IMG/VR virus record: IMGVR_UViG_3300022750_000191
Location: 1 to 39,833 of that record
Strand: one strand, 5' to 3'
DNA length: 39,833 nucleotides
DNA from: a virus
In this document: one piece after another, positions 21,992-30,473 of the stretch
How positions within the stretch are numbered: the stretch's first letter is position 1
How the letters are laid out: each line of letters starts with the position of its first letter
The notes under the pieces: generated by a model
The model's database searches: none
Seen by the model: only the letters and a program-made list of their open reading frames with translations
What the model was told of the DNA's origin: nothing
Program-made: the position numbers and the translations under genes

Positions 21992-22440
21992 TTGATGTGA
22001 GCAAGAATGCCGTCGCGGATTAAATCAAGATCCGCCTCGGTGAAACCTAATATTTCTCGCTTGTTGTATGTTACATGTGGGGCGTGACGTTCTGCACGAT
22101 CCTTCAGACCATACTGGTGAACTCGCGCAATGCGAGCAATACGGCCGGTGAAACCAATACTTATGGTATTGCTGTCAGCTTGAGCTTTTAGATAAGTTGT
22201 AGTCCGCAGTTTTTTAAACATTTTGAACTTACGTCGGATTCGGCCTTGCTTGCCACGCAGGTCGCGTGACTTGCGTGGGGTGTATTGGCTGTTGTCAGGG
22301 TTGCGCTGAGCGGTGACCCGTTGCTGCTGGTTGCGGCGCAATTGCTGGGCGATGGTCCTGGCCAGCGAGTTGCGGGCGGCTGGCTCCAGCCGCTGCAGGA
22401 GCGAGCCGGCCCAGTCCTCCAGCGCTTGTAAATCACTCAT
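21988..22440 (-). CDS. S: Tail completion protein S
   Basis: P2 gpS homologue of 150 residues: LQALEDWAGSLLQRLEPAARNSLARTIAQQLRRNQQQRV, then FKKLRTTTYL near 70-85, and ARIARVHQYGLKDR. It completes the tail and permits head joining. It is the last gene of the O-to-S operon, with a convergent DUF2971 gene at its end and an 8-base overlap with R. Secure. Confidence 0.93.
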   Translation of the reverse strand: MSDLQALEDWAGSLLQRLEPAARNSLARTIAQQLRRNQQQRVTAQRNPDNSQYTPRKSRDLRGKQGRIRRKFKMFKKLRTTTYLKAQADSNTISIGFTGRIARIARVHQYGLKDRAERHAPHVTYNKREILGFTEADLDLIRDGILAHIN

Positions 22441-22969
22441 GGGCGGGCCGCTGCGGATGCGGACTGGCTAACGCCATAGCGTCCGGTGCCTGTGGCGCTG
22501 ACCATTCAGCGATCAATTCTCCGCCGGAAAAGACCTGGATGGGGCCGGTGATTTCTTCGTACGGCGTGTACTGCGGCTCGGCCGAATGTTTGGCGTGGTA
22601 AGTACCGTCCGCCTGCTTTTTCACCAACACCCGCTCGGTCAACGGCAAGGTCACGCTCATGTCGACTTTGCTGTGATCGATGACGTCGGCTTCAAACTTG
22701 ATCCCCTCGGCGGACTTGTCCAGGTTGGCCAGCAATTCCGACTGATTGACCCGCAGCCAGCCGAGCAGCGGCAGCATCACGCTGTCGGGATTGCCGGCGA
22801 AGTCGGTCAGGATGATCTGCAGGTCATAGGCGTATTCAAAGGACAGACTGGCAGCCGCGGTGCAGCGCACTTTGCCCTTGTCGATGAAGATCAGCAGCCT
22901 GTCCGGGTTGTGTTTGAGTTCCGGGACGGAGGCCAGCAGGTGAGCGCGCAGACTATCGGGTTTGTTCAT
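22433..22969 (-). CDS. R: Tail completion protein R
   Basis: P2 gpR homologue, 178 residues, starting at ATG 22969 (MNKPDSLRAHLLASVPELKHN) with AGGTGC just upstream; the longer ORF overlaps the spanin genes. Typical elements are LIFIDKGKVRC, FEYAYDLQIILTDFAG and LLGWLRVNQSELL. The extended C-terminus ends with ALASPHPQRPAHE. Secure by synteny and pattern. Confidence 0.92.
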   Translation of the reverse strand: MNKPDSLRAHLLASVPELKHNPDRLLIFIDKGKVRCTAAASLSFEYAYDLQIILTDFAGNPDSVMLPLLGWLRVNQSELLANLDKSAEGIKFEADVIDHSKVDMSVTLPLTERVLVKKQADGTYHAKHSAEPQYTPYEEITGPIQVFSGGELIAEWSAPQAPDAMALASPHPQRPAHE

Positions 22970-23219
22970 ATTGCACCTGGTGTTGGTAAACCATATCGAC
23001 TTGAGCAGCGCAGGTGGCCCATGCGGCTTCGACGCGCTCCTGGTCGGTAAGGAGGGCGCCGTTACTGCTCGGCCCTGTCGCTGGCAAGCTGCACGGGACC
23101 ACGGCCGGACAACCACTGACGATAAGCCTCGGCGCCGGTGAGGGCGGGGCGCTCGCGCAACCGGCGAGCAGCATCAGGCAAAGGCTGAGCAGCCCAATTG
23201 CGCAGTTCAGAGTTTTCAC
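22953..23219 (-). CDS. lysC: Outer-membrane spanin lipoprotein (LysC/Rz1)
   Basis: An 88-residue lipoprotein encoded mostly inside the LysB frame, as with Rz/Rz1. The signal peptide (MKTLNCAIGLLSLCLMLLAGC) has an LAGC lipobox with lipidated C21. The mature part is proline- and alanine-rich with extra cysteines, then a helical C-terminus about the sequence VYQHQVQYEQTR. With LysB it should fuse inner and outer membranes in the last step of lysis. Its stop overlaps the start of R by 17 bases. Confidence 0.85.
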   Translation of the reverse strand: MKTLNCAIGLLSLCLMLLAGCASAPPSPAPRLIVSGCPAVVPCSLPATGPSSNGALLTDQERVEAAWATCAAQVDMVYQHQVQYEQTR

Positions 23220-23505
23220 GTTTTAGTGCCTCAATGGTGAGCTCGCGTTTTGCCAGACCTTGGCGCAACTGATCCTGCTGGGTGCGCAGAGTGGTTTGGG
23301 CTTCACGCTCCTGTTGCAGGGTGGCGCGCAATACATTGGTGTTTTCGAGGTTGCGATCGGATTCCTCACGGGCGGTTTTAGCCTCCTTCGCTGCCAGCTC
23401 GGTGTTCTTGTCAGCCACGGTAACGCGCTGTTCCTGGCTCCAGATCAGCAGCCCCAAGGCACCCAGCAAGGCGGTACCAAACAATGCCTGGCGCAGTGCG
23501 CTCAT
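23062..23505 (-). CDS. lysB: Inner-membrane spanin (LysB/Rz)
   Basis: A 147-residue protein starting at ATG 23505 (MSALRQALFGTALLGALGLLI). One N-terminal TM helix at about 5-22 anchors it, followed by a long charged coiled-coil (residues 30-110: NTELAAKEAKTAREESDRN..., EREAQTTLRTQQDQLRQ), the layout of Rz-type spanins. Its start overlaps the stop of the 68-residue gene by 4 bases. The LysC gene is nested in its 3' half. Confidence 0.85.
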   Translation of the reverse strand: MSALRQALFGTALLGALGLLIWSQEQRVTVADKNTELAAKEAKTAREESDRNLENTNVLRATLQQEREAQTTLRTQQDQLRQGLAKRELTIEALKRENSELRNWAAQPLPDAARRLRERPALTGAEAYRQWLSGRGPVQLASDRAEQ

Positions 23506-23708
23506 GCGCGGTACCAGCCGAGTTTGTTCATGGCTCCGACGTCCAGTTGCTGGACCGGACCGCGAACAATGATGACCCTGCACCCTGGCATCAAAAAGTG
23601 CAGTGCTTCACTCAGCAGTTCCATGCCCTGCTGTTCGGTGTTTTCCGGAACCACCAGCAGCTCGCCATCCTGGACGTTCAACCTGCGCACCTGGTCGATG
23701 TCGATCAT
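23502..23708 (-). CDS. Hypothetical protein between endolysin and spanin genes
   Basis: A 68-residue soluble protein, start ATG 23708, overlapping the endolysin stop (ATGA) and the LysB start. Sequence: N-terminal DQVRRLNVQDGELLVVPENT, then LHFLMPGCRVIIVRGPVQQ near 38-57. It looks alpha-beta and has no membrane or catalytic motif. It is translationally coupled on both sides, so it is likely part of the lysis cassette. No family recognised. Confidence 0.7.
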   Translation of the reverse strand: MIDIDQVRRLNVQDGELLVVPENTEQQGMELLSEALHFLMPGCRVIIVRGPVQQLDVGAMNKLGWYRA

Positions 23709-24550
23709 GCCGCCAACTCCTGGCCACAGCCGCAATCCGCATGCCGTTCAAAAGCGCGCTGCAGCTTGATGTCGTACAGGTTTCGTTTGTAGTCCGGACC
23801 GTTGTAGAGCTCGGCGAAGGTGGCCCACTTCTTGGCCTTCAGCGCCTTGTGCAATGCCTGATCGGTTTCGATGAATCGAATGAAAGCCTCGAACTGCTGC
23901 GATTCGCTGGCATTCATCGCCGTAACGAAGGCGTGCACGCTGGCATAGCCCAGGCGTTGCCAGTGATAACCCATGATCTGGAAGGCGCCCCAGGACGCCG
24001 ATTCCAGCGCGGCGATGTCATCGATCAGGCGCGCATTGGCCAAACGCTGATGTTCGGCGGTACCACCGGCATAACCACCCGGGCGTGGATTGACCAGCGC
24101 CGGGTTGCTGACGGTGAGCTGGTCGGCATGCTGCTGCAGCTGCGCCGCGTCGTCGCCGTCGTACCGGCACAGGGCCAGGCGGCGGTACATGATGTGGCGT
24201 TCAAACAAAATGACCGGCTTGCCGTTGTCCAAGAAACCACGGCCGTTGGATTCCACTTCATTGACGGCATAGACGCTGGCCAGCGGAACATCGAGGCGTT
24301 CGGCAGCCTTGACCAGGTCGGCGTTTTTCAACAGCGGCTGGCAATCGGCACCGGCCAGACTGGCTTGGGTTTTACTGCCGGCGATGCCATCGGCTACCAG
24401 TCCGACTTTCACCTGGTAGGCACGGACGGCAGCCTCTGTTGCGTCACCGTAGACGCCATCGGCGGTCAACTTGGCGCCGTGACTGTTCAGGTTCTTTTGC
24501 AGGATACGCACCGCTTGCGAGCGGTCGCCGTGACGCAGGGTGGTGGTCAT
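23705..24550 (-). CDS. Endolysin: peptidoglycan-binding plus N-acetylmuramidase
   Basis: A 281-residue endolysin. The N-terminal PG_binding_1 domain (about 8-65; VRILQKNLNSHGAKLTADGVYG) is followed by an N-acetylmuramidase domain (PF11860 type; 75-275). Visible elements are VYAVNEVESNGRGFL with glutamates E98 and E100, LFERHIMYRRL, and ASWGAFQIMGYHW near 185-200. It should cut the glycan strands after holin opening; there is no signal peptide, so it depends on the holin. P2's own K lysozyme is replaced. It overlaps the next gene by 4 bases. Confidence 0.9.
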   Translation of the reverse strand: MTTTLRHGDRSQAVRILQKNLNSHGAKLTADGVYGDATEAAVRAYQVKVGLVADGIAGSKTQASLAGADCQPLLKNADLVKAAERLDVPLASVYAVNEVESNGRGFLDNGKPVILFERHIMYRRLALCRYDGDDAAQLQQHADQLTVSNPALVNPRPGGYAGGTAEHQRLANARLIDDIAALESASWGAFQIMGYHWQRLGYASVHAFVTAMNASESQQFEAFIRFIETDQALHKALKAKKWATFAELYNGPDYKRNLYDIKLQRAFERHADCGCGQELAA

Positions 24551-24825
24551 TCGCTAGGCCTCAGCAGGGCGGCGACGTTGCCGCGAGAACGGAAAATAAG
24601 GGTGCAGAGCAGTACCGTTGTGGTCGCGTGCCAGATGCTGACGGGCGGGCGGTACAAGAGGATTTCCAACCCGGACAGGCACAGCGAGGCACCGAACAGG
24701 CTGGCCAGCAGCGAGATGCCTCGCCGAAAACGGGCATCCCCCCGGCTGTAGCAAACCAGGCGCAAGGCAGCGGCGAGGTAAGCCGCCGCCGTGAGCAACG
24801 GGATCAACAAAGCAATAGTCGGCAT
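24547..24825 (-). CDS. Phage holin-like membrane protein, 92 residues
   Basis: Starts at ATG 24825, which has a G-rich site upstream and follows the previous stop codon by 1-2 bases; the longer ORF lies inside the 117-residue gene. Membrane segments at about 4-22 (IALLIPLLTAAAYLAAALRLV), 36-55 and 62-80 make a three-TM topology, as in phage_holin_3-type proteins. It sits directly before the endolysin and could be a holin or antiholin. The pairing with the next gene supports a lysis role. Confidence 0.75.
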   Translation of the reverse strand: MPTIALLIPLLTAAAYLAAALRLVCYSRGDARFRRGISLLASLFGASLCLSGLEILLYRPPVSIWHATTTVLLCTLIFRSRGNVAALLRPSE

Positions 24826-24826
24826 A

Positions 24827-25180
24827 TCAGCTGCCCCCTTTGATGCGTCGCAGGATTTCCCACACGTCGGTCTGCTCGACCCAGACCATCGCTTTGATGC
24901 TGATGGGAATGATGACCAGGGCGCAGGCGAAGGCGGCGCCGCCGCTGGTGATGAAAGGCACCACCTGCAGGGCGACGGGCCCGAACAGGTAGCCGACGCC
25001 AGCCGAAAGCAGCAGCGAGCCCACCCGCTGCCAGGCCTTGAGGTCACGTTTGGTGCTGGTTACCAGCCAAGCCCCCAGCACTGCACCGAACAGCGCGTGG
25101 CCGTCGATCAGCGGTACAGCAGTGGCGAGGCCGAGACCGGTGAGTAGGCCGGCGATAGTTCCCGAGGTTGGATCAGCCAT
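24827..25180 (-). CDS. Putative holin, 117 residues
   Basis: The product has hydrophobic segments at about 7-24, 30-45, 57-75 and 78-95 (GYLFGPVALQVVPFITSGGAAFACALVIIP), then a charged C-terminus (EQTDVWEILRRIKGGS). It resembles the 'putative holin' of pseudomonad P2-like prophages. It occurs between X and the second holin-like gene, in the place of P2 Y. The precise subtype is not clear. Confidence 0.75.
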   Translation of the reverse strand: MADPTSGTIAGLLTGLGLATAVPLIDGHALFGAVLGAWLVTSTKRDLKAWQRVGSLLLSAGVGYLFGPVALQVVPFITSGGAAFACALVIIPISIKAMVWVEQTDVWEILRRIKGGS

Positions 25181-25207
25181 GGTCGTGGATTCCTTGATTG
25201 GCGATGT

Positions 25208-25423
25208 TCAGTCCCATAGGTTCACCATTTGCCTTTGCGGGGCGGTGGTTTGGGCGTTGGGCATGGTGACTGCGAGCCCCTGGGGCAGGGTGGGACCGTA
25301 GTCGGCTAGGCCAGGATTGGCTTTCAGTACGTCTTCAGTGACGCCGGCGGTACGCCCGTAATGACGCCAGCACAGGGCGTCAACGGTTTCGTTTTGATGA
25401 GCGCGAACGACGGTGGCCATCAC
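25208..25423 (-). CDS. X: Tail protein X (LysM-like)
   Basis: P2 gpX homologue of 70-71 residues, with the typical ATVVRAHQNETVDALCWRHYG and LKANPGLADYGPTLPQGLAV, a small LysM-like fold. Start GTG 25423 or ATG 25420, which overlaps the stop of L. Needed for tail assembly. Secure. Confidence 0.93.
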   Translation of the reverse strand: MMATVVRAHQNETVDALCWRHYGRTAGVTEDVLKANPGLADYGPTLPQGLAVTMPNAQTTAPQRQMVNLWD

Positions 25424-25884
25424 AGCAACTCCACGGTGGTGTGGCTGATGCCGAGTAGGCTGCGCAGTGCCTTACGCGAATCGCGACGCAGTTGGTCGGC
25501 GCTGCTTTCTTCCTCGGTGACCTTCTTCTCGCCGCTATTGGTGGCATCAAAACTGCTGTAACGCTCCACCAGCTCGGCCAATGCGCTGCAATAAATGACG
25601 CGCCGATAGAGGTGCAGCAGTTGACTTTCGTCTTTGATTTTTTCGGCAGACACGTCGGATAAAGTGGCAACGCCCTGGGCCTGCTGTGCAGTCCGGTAGC
25701 CTGCAAGCTCACGGTTTGCCTCGATCATGGCGTTGATAGTCGCGACCTCGAGGCGATCGTCAGTGACGACATCGGTGATACGCATGGCGGCGCGCAAATG
25801 CTGGCCGTCAATTTCTGGCCAGAAGGGGCTGTTGCCGATCGGGAAGGCAGTAGCTGGGATACCGCCGGCGATGAATCCGCTCAT
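25420..25884 (-). CDS. L: Head completion protein L
   Basis: P2 gpL homologue, 154 residues. It includes the pattern WPEIDGQHLRAAMRITDVVTDDRLEVATINAMIEANREL, and LHLYRRVIYCSALAELVERY near 90-115. It closes the connector after packaging. The ATG at 25884 is 105 bases after M, an unusually long gap that shows nothing else recognisable. Confidence 0.92.
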   Translation of the reverse strand: MSGFIAGGIPATAFPIGNSPFWPEIDGQHLRAAMRITDVVTDDRLEVATINAMIEANRELAGYRTAQQAQGVATLSDVSAEKIKDESQLLHLYRRVIYCSALAELVERYSSFDATNSGEKKVTEEESSADQLRRDSRKALRSLLGISHTTVELL

Positions 25885-25988
25885 GCTTGTCGCTCGAATA
25901 GGTCGGCGGTGGTCGAGACTTCACAGCAAGGAAAGGAGAAAACCTGCTGATCCGCCTCGAGCCGCCGGGGTTGCGTGGGAACGCTCGA

Positions 25989-26696
25989 TTAGCTGGCGGG
26001 GCCAGCGTGTTTTTTTAGGAGGCGATCAACGCGCTCCAAATCCTTTTTGCCGCCGCAGGAGGTGTGCAGCTCGATGGCGCGAGTGAGGTTGTCGCGGGCT
26101 GCCTTGAGTGCTTCCAACTGCTCTGCGCTCACGGCCTCGTCTGGCACCTGGCTGGCCAACGCTCGGCCAATGGCGAGATGCAACTTGGCACGGGCTTCGT
26201 CGGGCATGTCTTGATCGCGGGTGAGTTGCTCAGTTTCGAGCAGTGTCTGCAGGTCGAACTCACCGCCGGCCTTCTGTGCTTTGAGGGCAGCTTCGGCCAC
26301 CTCCTCAGCAATAAGGCAACCGGTGGAACGAGCAAAACGATCCGGCATGATCAAATTGTGCTTGAGCACATAGGAGGCGATTTTTAGGGCGTCGGGGAAT
26401 GTCCCCGCATCGATGGCCCAGACCATGAGGGTGGTCAACACTTTGTCCTGAGCACCGTTACCGCCGGCCAACACGCCTTCAACATAGGGCTCGTAAGTCG
26501 GCAGCAACTGAACTTTGAGCTTGGCCTTGGCCTCGTTGCCCTGGATGTTTTTCAGGCGCAGGCGATCCTGGATAAGTTGTGCCAGCTGCAGCTCATAGGC
26601 CGTAGCACCGGCCATGCTCGTCAACGGGAATGCAGCTGCGGCCTCTAGCTCCGCGAGTACGCGGAGCCGGTGGCGCTGAGCGAGTGAAAGCGCCAT
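25989..26696 (-). CDS. M: Terminase small subunit / endonuclease M
   Basis: P2 gpM homologue of 235 residues: SLAQRHRLRVLAELEAAAAF at the N-terminus, ELQLAQLIQDRLRLKNIQGNEAKAKLK, then LMVWAIDAGTFPDALKIASYVLKH. With gpP it cuts the cos site. A lysine-rich C-terminus (KKDLERVDRLLKKHAGPAS) may bind DNA. It begins 3 bases after the capsid stop. Confidence 0.93.
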   Translation of the reverse strand: MALSLAQRHRLRVLAELEAAAAFPLTSMAGATAYELQLAQLIQDRLRLKNIQGNEAKAKLKVQLLPTYEPYVEGVLAGGNGAQDKVLTTLMVWAIDAGTFPDALKIASYVLKHNLIMPDRFARSTGCLIAEEVAEAALKAQKAGGEFDLQTLLETEQLTRDQDMPDEARAKLHLAIGRALASQVPDEAVSAEQLEALKAARDNLTRAIELHTSCGGKKDLERVDRLLKKHAGPAS

Positions 26697-26699
26697 GGC

Positions 26700-27701
26700 T
26701 TATGCCTCTTCGATGTTCTCGACCACAGCACCCAGACCGAAGTCCTCGATGACGTAGGCGTCGTTGGAAGACTGGTAGTCCGCGATGCGATCCCACTCCG
26801 GCTCGTCCTTGATGTGACGGCGACGGGCGCTGATCTGCCAATAGATCGACAGGTTCTTCAGGGTGGTGACCATGATTGCGTTGTCCAGGAAGAACGGCGC
26901 ATCTTCGATCGGCAAACCGCCGAGGCGGGCCTTGGCAATGATCTGCGATGCGGCCAGTTCGTTCTCGTTGTCCGAGGCACCCTCGATGTTGGCCAGGAAC
27001 TTGGCGTGCAACAGGCTGCGATCGACCAGAACAACTAGATCCGGGCGCTTGCGGTGCCATGGGTCGAGCAGTTGGATGGCGTCATAGACCAGACCGTCGA
27101 GGGTCTTGTAGTCGCCGCCGGCACCGATCGTGACCTTGCCCGCCACCGCACCATGGCTCATCACCCGTTCCGGGGCATTGGTGCGGTACTTCTGAATCCA
27201 GCCGACGTTGACATCCTGCAGCAGTGGATTGGTCGCACGATTGGTGTCAGCCGCCGCATTGGTGCCGTTAAAACCAATCATGATGCGGTCGAGCGACTGG
27301 CGTTCAACGATGGCGCCTGACAGGCGCGCCTGGAAGTCCTGAAATTTGGCCCAGGCATCGAGCAGGGCATAGGGAATGGCGGTGTCAAAGTCGGTCTTTT
27401 TGCAGCTGTAAGTGTCCTTGCTCAAGGAATTTACATCACGCGGAGTCCGCGCCTTTTGACTGGTATCAGTCCGACCTGCGATGGAGCTTCCCACGCCGAG
27501 AACGATGGCTTCACCATCCTTTTCGTCCACGCCGATGACGTTGATTTTTTTCAGGAAGTCGCTGGCCTCCTGAATAGCGGTTTCCAACTTCTGTTGCACC
27601 GAAGGGGTGACCGTGAAGGACTCCGCTGCCGAGCCGACGCCGTTGAGTTTGGCGACTTGTTGCAAAAGGCCGGTGTAGGCCTGACGAGTTTCGTTACGCA
27701 T
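26700..27701 (-). CDS. N: Major capsid protein N
   Basis: P2 gpN homologue, 333 residues, typical start MRNETRQAYTGLLQQVAKLNG, and VIGVDEKDGEAIVLGVGSSIAGRTDT near 50-75. HK97-fold capsid protein; the N-terminal arm may be removed by the gpO protease. The C-terminus (EPEWDRIADYQSSNDAYVIED) is family-typical. A GGAGAACC leader precedes ATG 27701. Secure. Confidence 0.95.
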   Translation of the reverse strand: MRNETRQAYTGLLQQVAKLNGVGSAAESFTVTPSVQQKLETAIQEASDFLKKINVIGVDEKDGEAIVLGVGSSIAGRTDTSQKARTPRDVNSLSKDTYSCKKTDFDTAIPYALLDAWAKFQDFQARLSGAIVERQSLDRIMIGFNGTNAAADTNRATNPLLQDVNVGWIQKYRTNAPERVMSHGAVAGKVTIGAGGDYKTLDGLVYDAIQLLDPWHRKRPDLVVLVDRSLLHAKFLANIEGASDNENELAASQIIAKARLGGLPIEDAPFFLDNAIMVTTLKNLSIYWQISARRRHIKDEPEWDRIADYQSSNDAYVIEDFGLGAVVENIEEA

Positions 27702-27726
27702 AGGGTTCTCCGAATAAAGGCTGGGG

Positions 27727-28560
27727 TCAGAACTGGGTCAGCACCTGGTGTTCACCGCCGGTGACCTGAGGGCGTTGCTGTTGGCTGTGATCAGCGGTTT
27801 TGCCGAGCGTGGCTTCAAGGTCTGCAAACTTCTTGGCCAGTGCATCGTGTTTGCCGGTCAGCGCCTGTAGCTCGGATTGAGCTTTTTCATTGGCGTCGAG
27901 GGTGCTGCCCACAGCATCAGTCAGTTGGCTGATCAAAGTGCCCAGTTCGGCGAATTGCTCTTGGTCGGCGTCGTCTTTGCCTTTGAGACGGGCGAACAGT
28001 CCGTTCATTTTTTCCTTAAGGCCGGCGAACACCTGGGGCTGCTCGCTGACCTCCTCGAACTCCAGCGCGACCTCTTCGGCGGCGGTAAACAAATTGTCTG
28101 AATGAGCTTTTCGGCTGGCGAGGGTGCCGTGCTGGGCACTGAAAGAAAGCGCCTCTGTGCCCAGGCTGGCGGGGGTATCGGTAATGGCGAGGCCCACAAG
28201 GTAGGCCTTGCCGGTGTCCGCAAACTTCGGCTGAACCTCGATCGAGGTGTAGACCTTTTGCCCGGCCTTGTTCAGGGCCAGCAGGGCGTCGTTGGGCTGG
28301 AGCTGACCGAAAAGAGCGAGTTTTTTGGCGCCGTTGAGGTCGACCTCTTCTGCCTTCAAAGCCAGGACATCGCCATAAGCGCCGAACTCACCACCCGGCC
28401 AGTAGCCTTTGATGTGCTCGCAGTTAATACGGGCGCCGTAGGTGTTCGGGCTGTATTGGGTGGCCATGTCTTCGATCCAGCTGCGCTCGATCTGACGGCC
28501 GTCGGTGGTGGCGCCTTCGACGGCGATGCGAGTCCACTTGGAGCGAAATTTCTTTTTCAT
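27727..28560 (-). CDS. O: Capsid scaffolding protein / protease O
   Basis: P2 gpO homologue of 277 residues, first gene of the O-to-S operon. I take ATG 28560 (MKKKFRSKWTRIAVEGATTDG), the family's normal start with GAGG upstream, instead of the ORF's 28638 start. The N-terminal half is the protease (NCEHIKGYWPGGEFGAYGDVLAL, VGLAITDTPASLGTEAL with the conserved S region), and the C-terminal half is a helical scaffold (KAQSELQALTGKHDALAKKFADLEATL). A late-activator-type dyad is centred 99 bases before the start. Confidence 0.93.
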   Translation of the reverse strand: MKKKFRSKWTRIAVEGATTDGRQIERSWIEDMATQYSPNTYGARINCEHIKGYWPGGEFGAYGDVLALKAEEVDLNGAKKLALFGQLQPNDALLALNKAGQKVYTSIEVQPKFADTGKAYLVGLAITDTPASLGTEALSFSAQHGTLASRKAHSDNLFTAAEEVALEFEEVSEQPQVFAGLKEKMNGLFARLKGKDDADQEQFAELGTLISQLTDAVGSTLDANEKAQSELQALTGKHDALAKKFADLEATLGKTADHSQQQRPQVTGGEHQVLTQF

Positions 28561-28649
28561 GGGGAGAGGCCTCAATGCGTTGGCTGCGGTGGCAGTTGCG
28601 TTGAGGCTCATGGTCGGCAGCGCGCGCACGACGGGCAATGATGCTGGCC

Positions 28650-28668
28650 TGTAGCCGGCAGCCTTACA
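28650..28668. promoter_or_regulatory. Candidate Ogr-type box for divergent O and P promoters
   Basis: The plus strand reads TGTAGCCGGCAGCCTTACA; it shares GCCTTACA with the box at 15427 and the TGTA-N11-TACA form with that at 21174. It is the only such dyad between O and P and is centred 99 bases before the O start and 57 before the P start, so one site may serve both directions. Confidence 0.55.
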
Positions 28669-28715
28669 GGTTGCGGAGTTAGGGGGTTCGCGCGCGTGAC
28701 GGCAGCATCTGCGTC

Positions 28716-30473
28716 ATGAATGAAGCCGCCCACCCACCGATGGACCCTCGCCGCCAGGCCAAGTTTCTGTACTGGACGGGTTGGCGCGTCACCGATATTG
28801 CCGACTTCCTGAGCGAGAAAGAGAAAACCATCCACTCCTGGAAGGCCCGCGACGACTGGGACCGGGCGGACAACGTCGAGCGCATTGGCGGTGCACTGGA
28901 AGCCCGCCTGGTGCAATTGATCCTCAAAGAGGGCAAGACCGGAGGCGACTTCAAGGAAATCGACCTACTGCATCGGCAACTGGAGCGGCAGGCACGCATT
29001 CAGCGATTCCAGGGTGGCGGTACCGAAACCGACCTCAATCCGAAGTTGGCCGCGCGTAACGCCGAACCCAAAAAACAACCCAAGCGTAACGACTTCTCCG
29101 AGGAAGACTTCGAGAAGTTGGAAGAGGCTTTTCGAGACGGTTGCTTTGAGTACCAGCTTGACTGGTACCGGTCGATGAACCAGCGCACCCGAATGCTGCT
29201 CAAGAGCCGGCAGATTGGCGCGACTTACTACTTCGCCCGAGAGGCGTTGATCGATGCGCTTAAGACCGGGCGGAACCAGATTTTCCTGTCTGCCAGTAAG
29301 GCCCAGGCACACCAGTTCAAGAACTACATGCAGGCGTTCGTCAGCGATGTGCTGGGGCGGCAGCTGACGGGTGATCCGATCGTGCTGGCCAACGGCGCCG
29401 AGCTGCATTTTCTTGGGACCAACTACCGCACGGCGCAGGGCCGGTCGGGCAACTTCTACTTCGACGAATTCTTCTGGACCCACAAATTCGAAGAGCTCAA
29501 CAAAGTCGCTTCGGGCATGGCGCTGCACAAACACTGGCGAAAAACCTACTTTTCGACCCCGTCGAGCATGGCCCATGAAGCTTACAAACTGTGGACCGGC
29601 GAGCGTTTCAACAAGGGGAAGCCGACCGCCCAACACCTCAAGCTAGATGTGAGTCACGACGCGTTGGGGCAGGGCCGGTTGTGCGAGGACCGGATCTGGC
29701 GGCAGATCGTCACGATTCTGGATGCCGAGCAACGCGGCTGCGATCTGTTCGACCTAGAAGAGTTGCGCTTCGAGTACAACCCCGAGCAATTCGCCAATTT
29801 GCTGATGTGCCAGTTTGTCGACGACGGCGCCTCGATCTTCCCGCTGCAAATGCTTCAGCCGTGCATGGTCGATAGCTGGGTGGAGTGGGGTGAGGACTAC
29901 AAACCGTTCGCGGCGCGTCCCTTTGCCGATCGACAGGTGTGGGTCGGTTACGACCCGGCCGAAACCGGCGACAGTGCCGGGCTGATCGTGGTGGCGCCAC
30001 CGCTGGTACCGGGTGGCAAGTTCCGTGTGCTTGAGCGCCACCAGTTCCGGGGCATGGATTTTGCGGCGCAGGCCGAGGCCATCCGCCAGGTGACCAAGCG
30101 CTACTGGGTGACGTACATCGGCGTCGACGTGACTGGTTTGGGCAGTGGCGTGGCCCAGCTGGTGCGTCAGTTCTTCCCGGCAGTCACCACATTCAGCTAT
30201 TCGCCGGAAGTGAAAACCCGTCTGGTGCTCAAAGCCTACGACGTGATCAAGAACGGCCGTCTGGAGTTCGATGCGGGCTGGACCGACATGGCCTCCAGCC
30301 TCATGGCCATCCGCAAAACCATCACCGCCTCGGGGCGGCAATTCACTTATACGGCCGGACGCAATGACGAAACCGGTCACGCCGACTTGGCGTGGGCATT
30401 GTTCCACGCCCTGCACAACGAGCCGCTGGAAGGGCAGACCGCTGCCAACACCGGCATCATGGAGATTTGTTGA
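28716..30473 (+). CDS. P: Terminase large subunit P
   Basis: P2 gpP homologue, 585 residues. The N-terminal HTH (DPRRQAKFLYWTGWRVTDIADFLSEKEKTIHSWKARDDWDR, residues 9-50) is typical of gpP, then the ATPase core: LLKSRQIGATYYFAREALIDAL (variant P-loop, near 165-185), NFYFDEFFW with acidic Walker B residues near 245, and the RNase-H-like nuclease with VGYDPAETGDSAGLIVV near 410 (D residues). It drives packaging with M. A downstream ATG (28740) is an alternative start; neither has a strong ribosome-binding site. It overlaps Q by one base (TGATG). Confidence 0.95.
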   Translation: MNEAAHPPMDPRRQAKFLYWTGWRVTDIADFLSEKEKTIHSWKARDDWDRADNVERIGGALEARLVQLILKEGKTGGDFKEIDLLHRQLERQARIQRFQGGGTETDLNPKLAARNAEPKKQPKRNDFSEEDFEKLEEAFRDGCFEYQLDWYRSMNQRTRMLLKSRQIGATYYFAREALIDALKTGRNQIFLSASKAQAHQFKNYMQAFVSDVLGRQLTGDPIVLANGAELHFLGTNYRTAQGRSGNFYFDEFFWTHKFEELNKVASGMALHKHWRKTYFSTPSSMAHEAYKLWTGERFNKGKPTAQHLKLDVSHDALGQGRLCEDRIWRQIVTILDAEQRGCDLFDLEELRFEYNPEQFANLLMCQFVDDGASIFPLQMLQPCMVDSWVEWGEDYKPFAARPFADRQVWVGYDPAETGDSAGLIVVAPPLVPGGKFRVLERHQFRGMDFAAQAEAIRQVTKRYWVTYIGVDVTGLGSGVAQLVRQFFPAVTTFSYSPEVKTRLVLKAYDVIKNGRLEFDAGWTDMASSLMAIRKTITASGRQFTYTAGRNDETGHADLAWALFHALHNEPLEGQTAANTGIMEIC

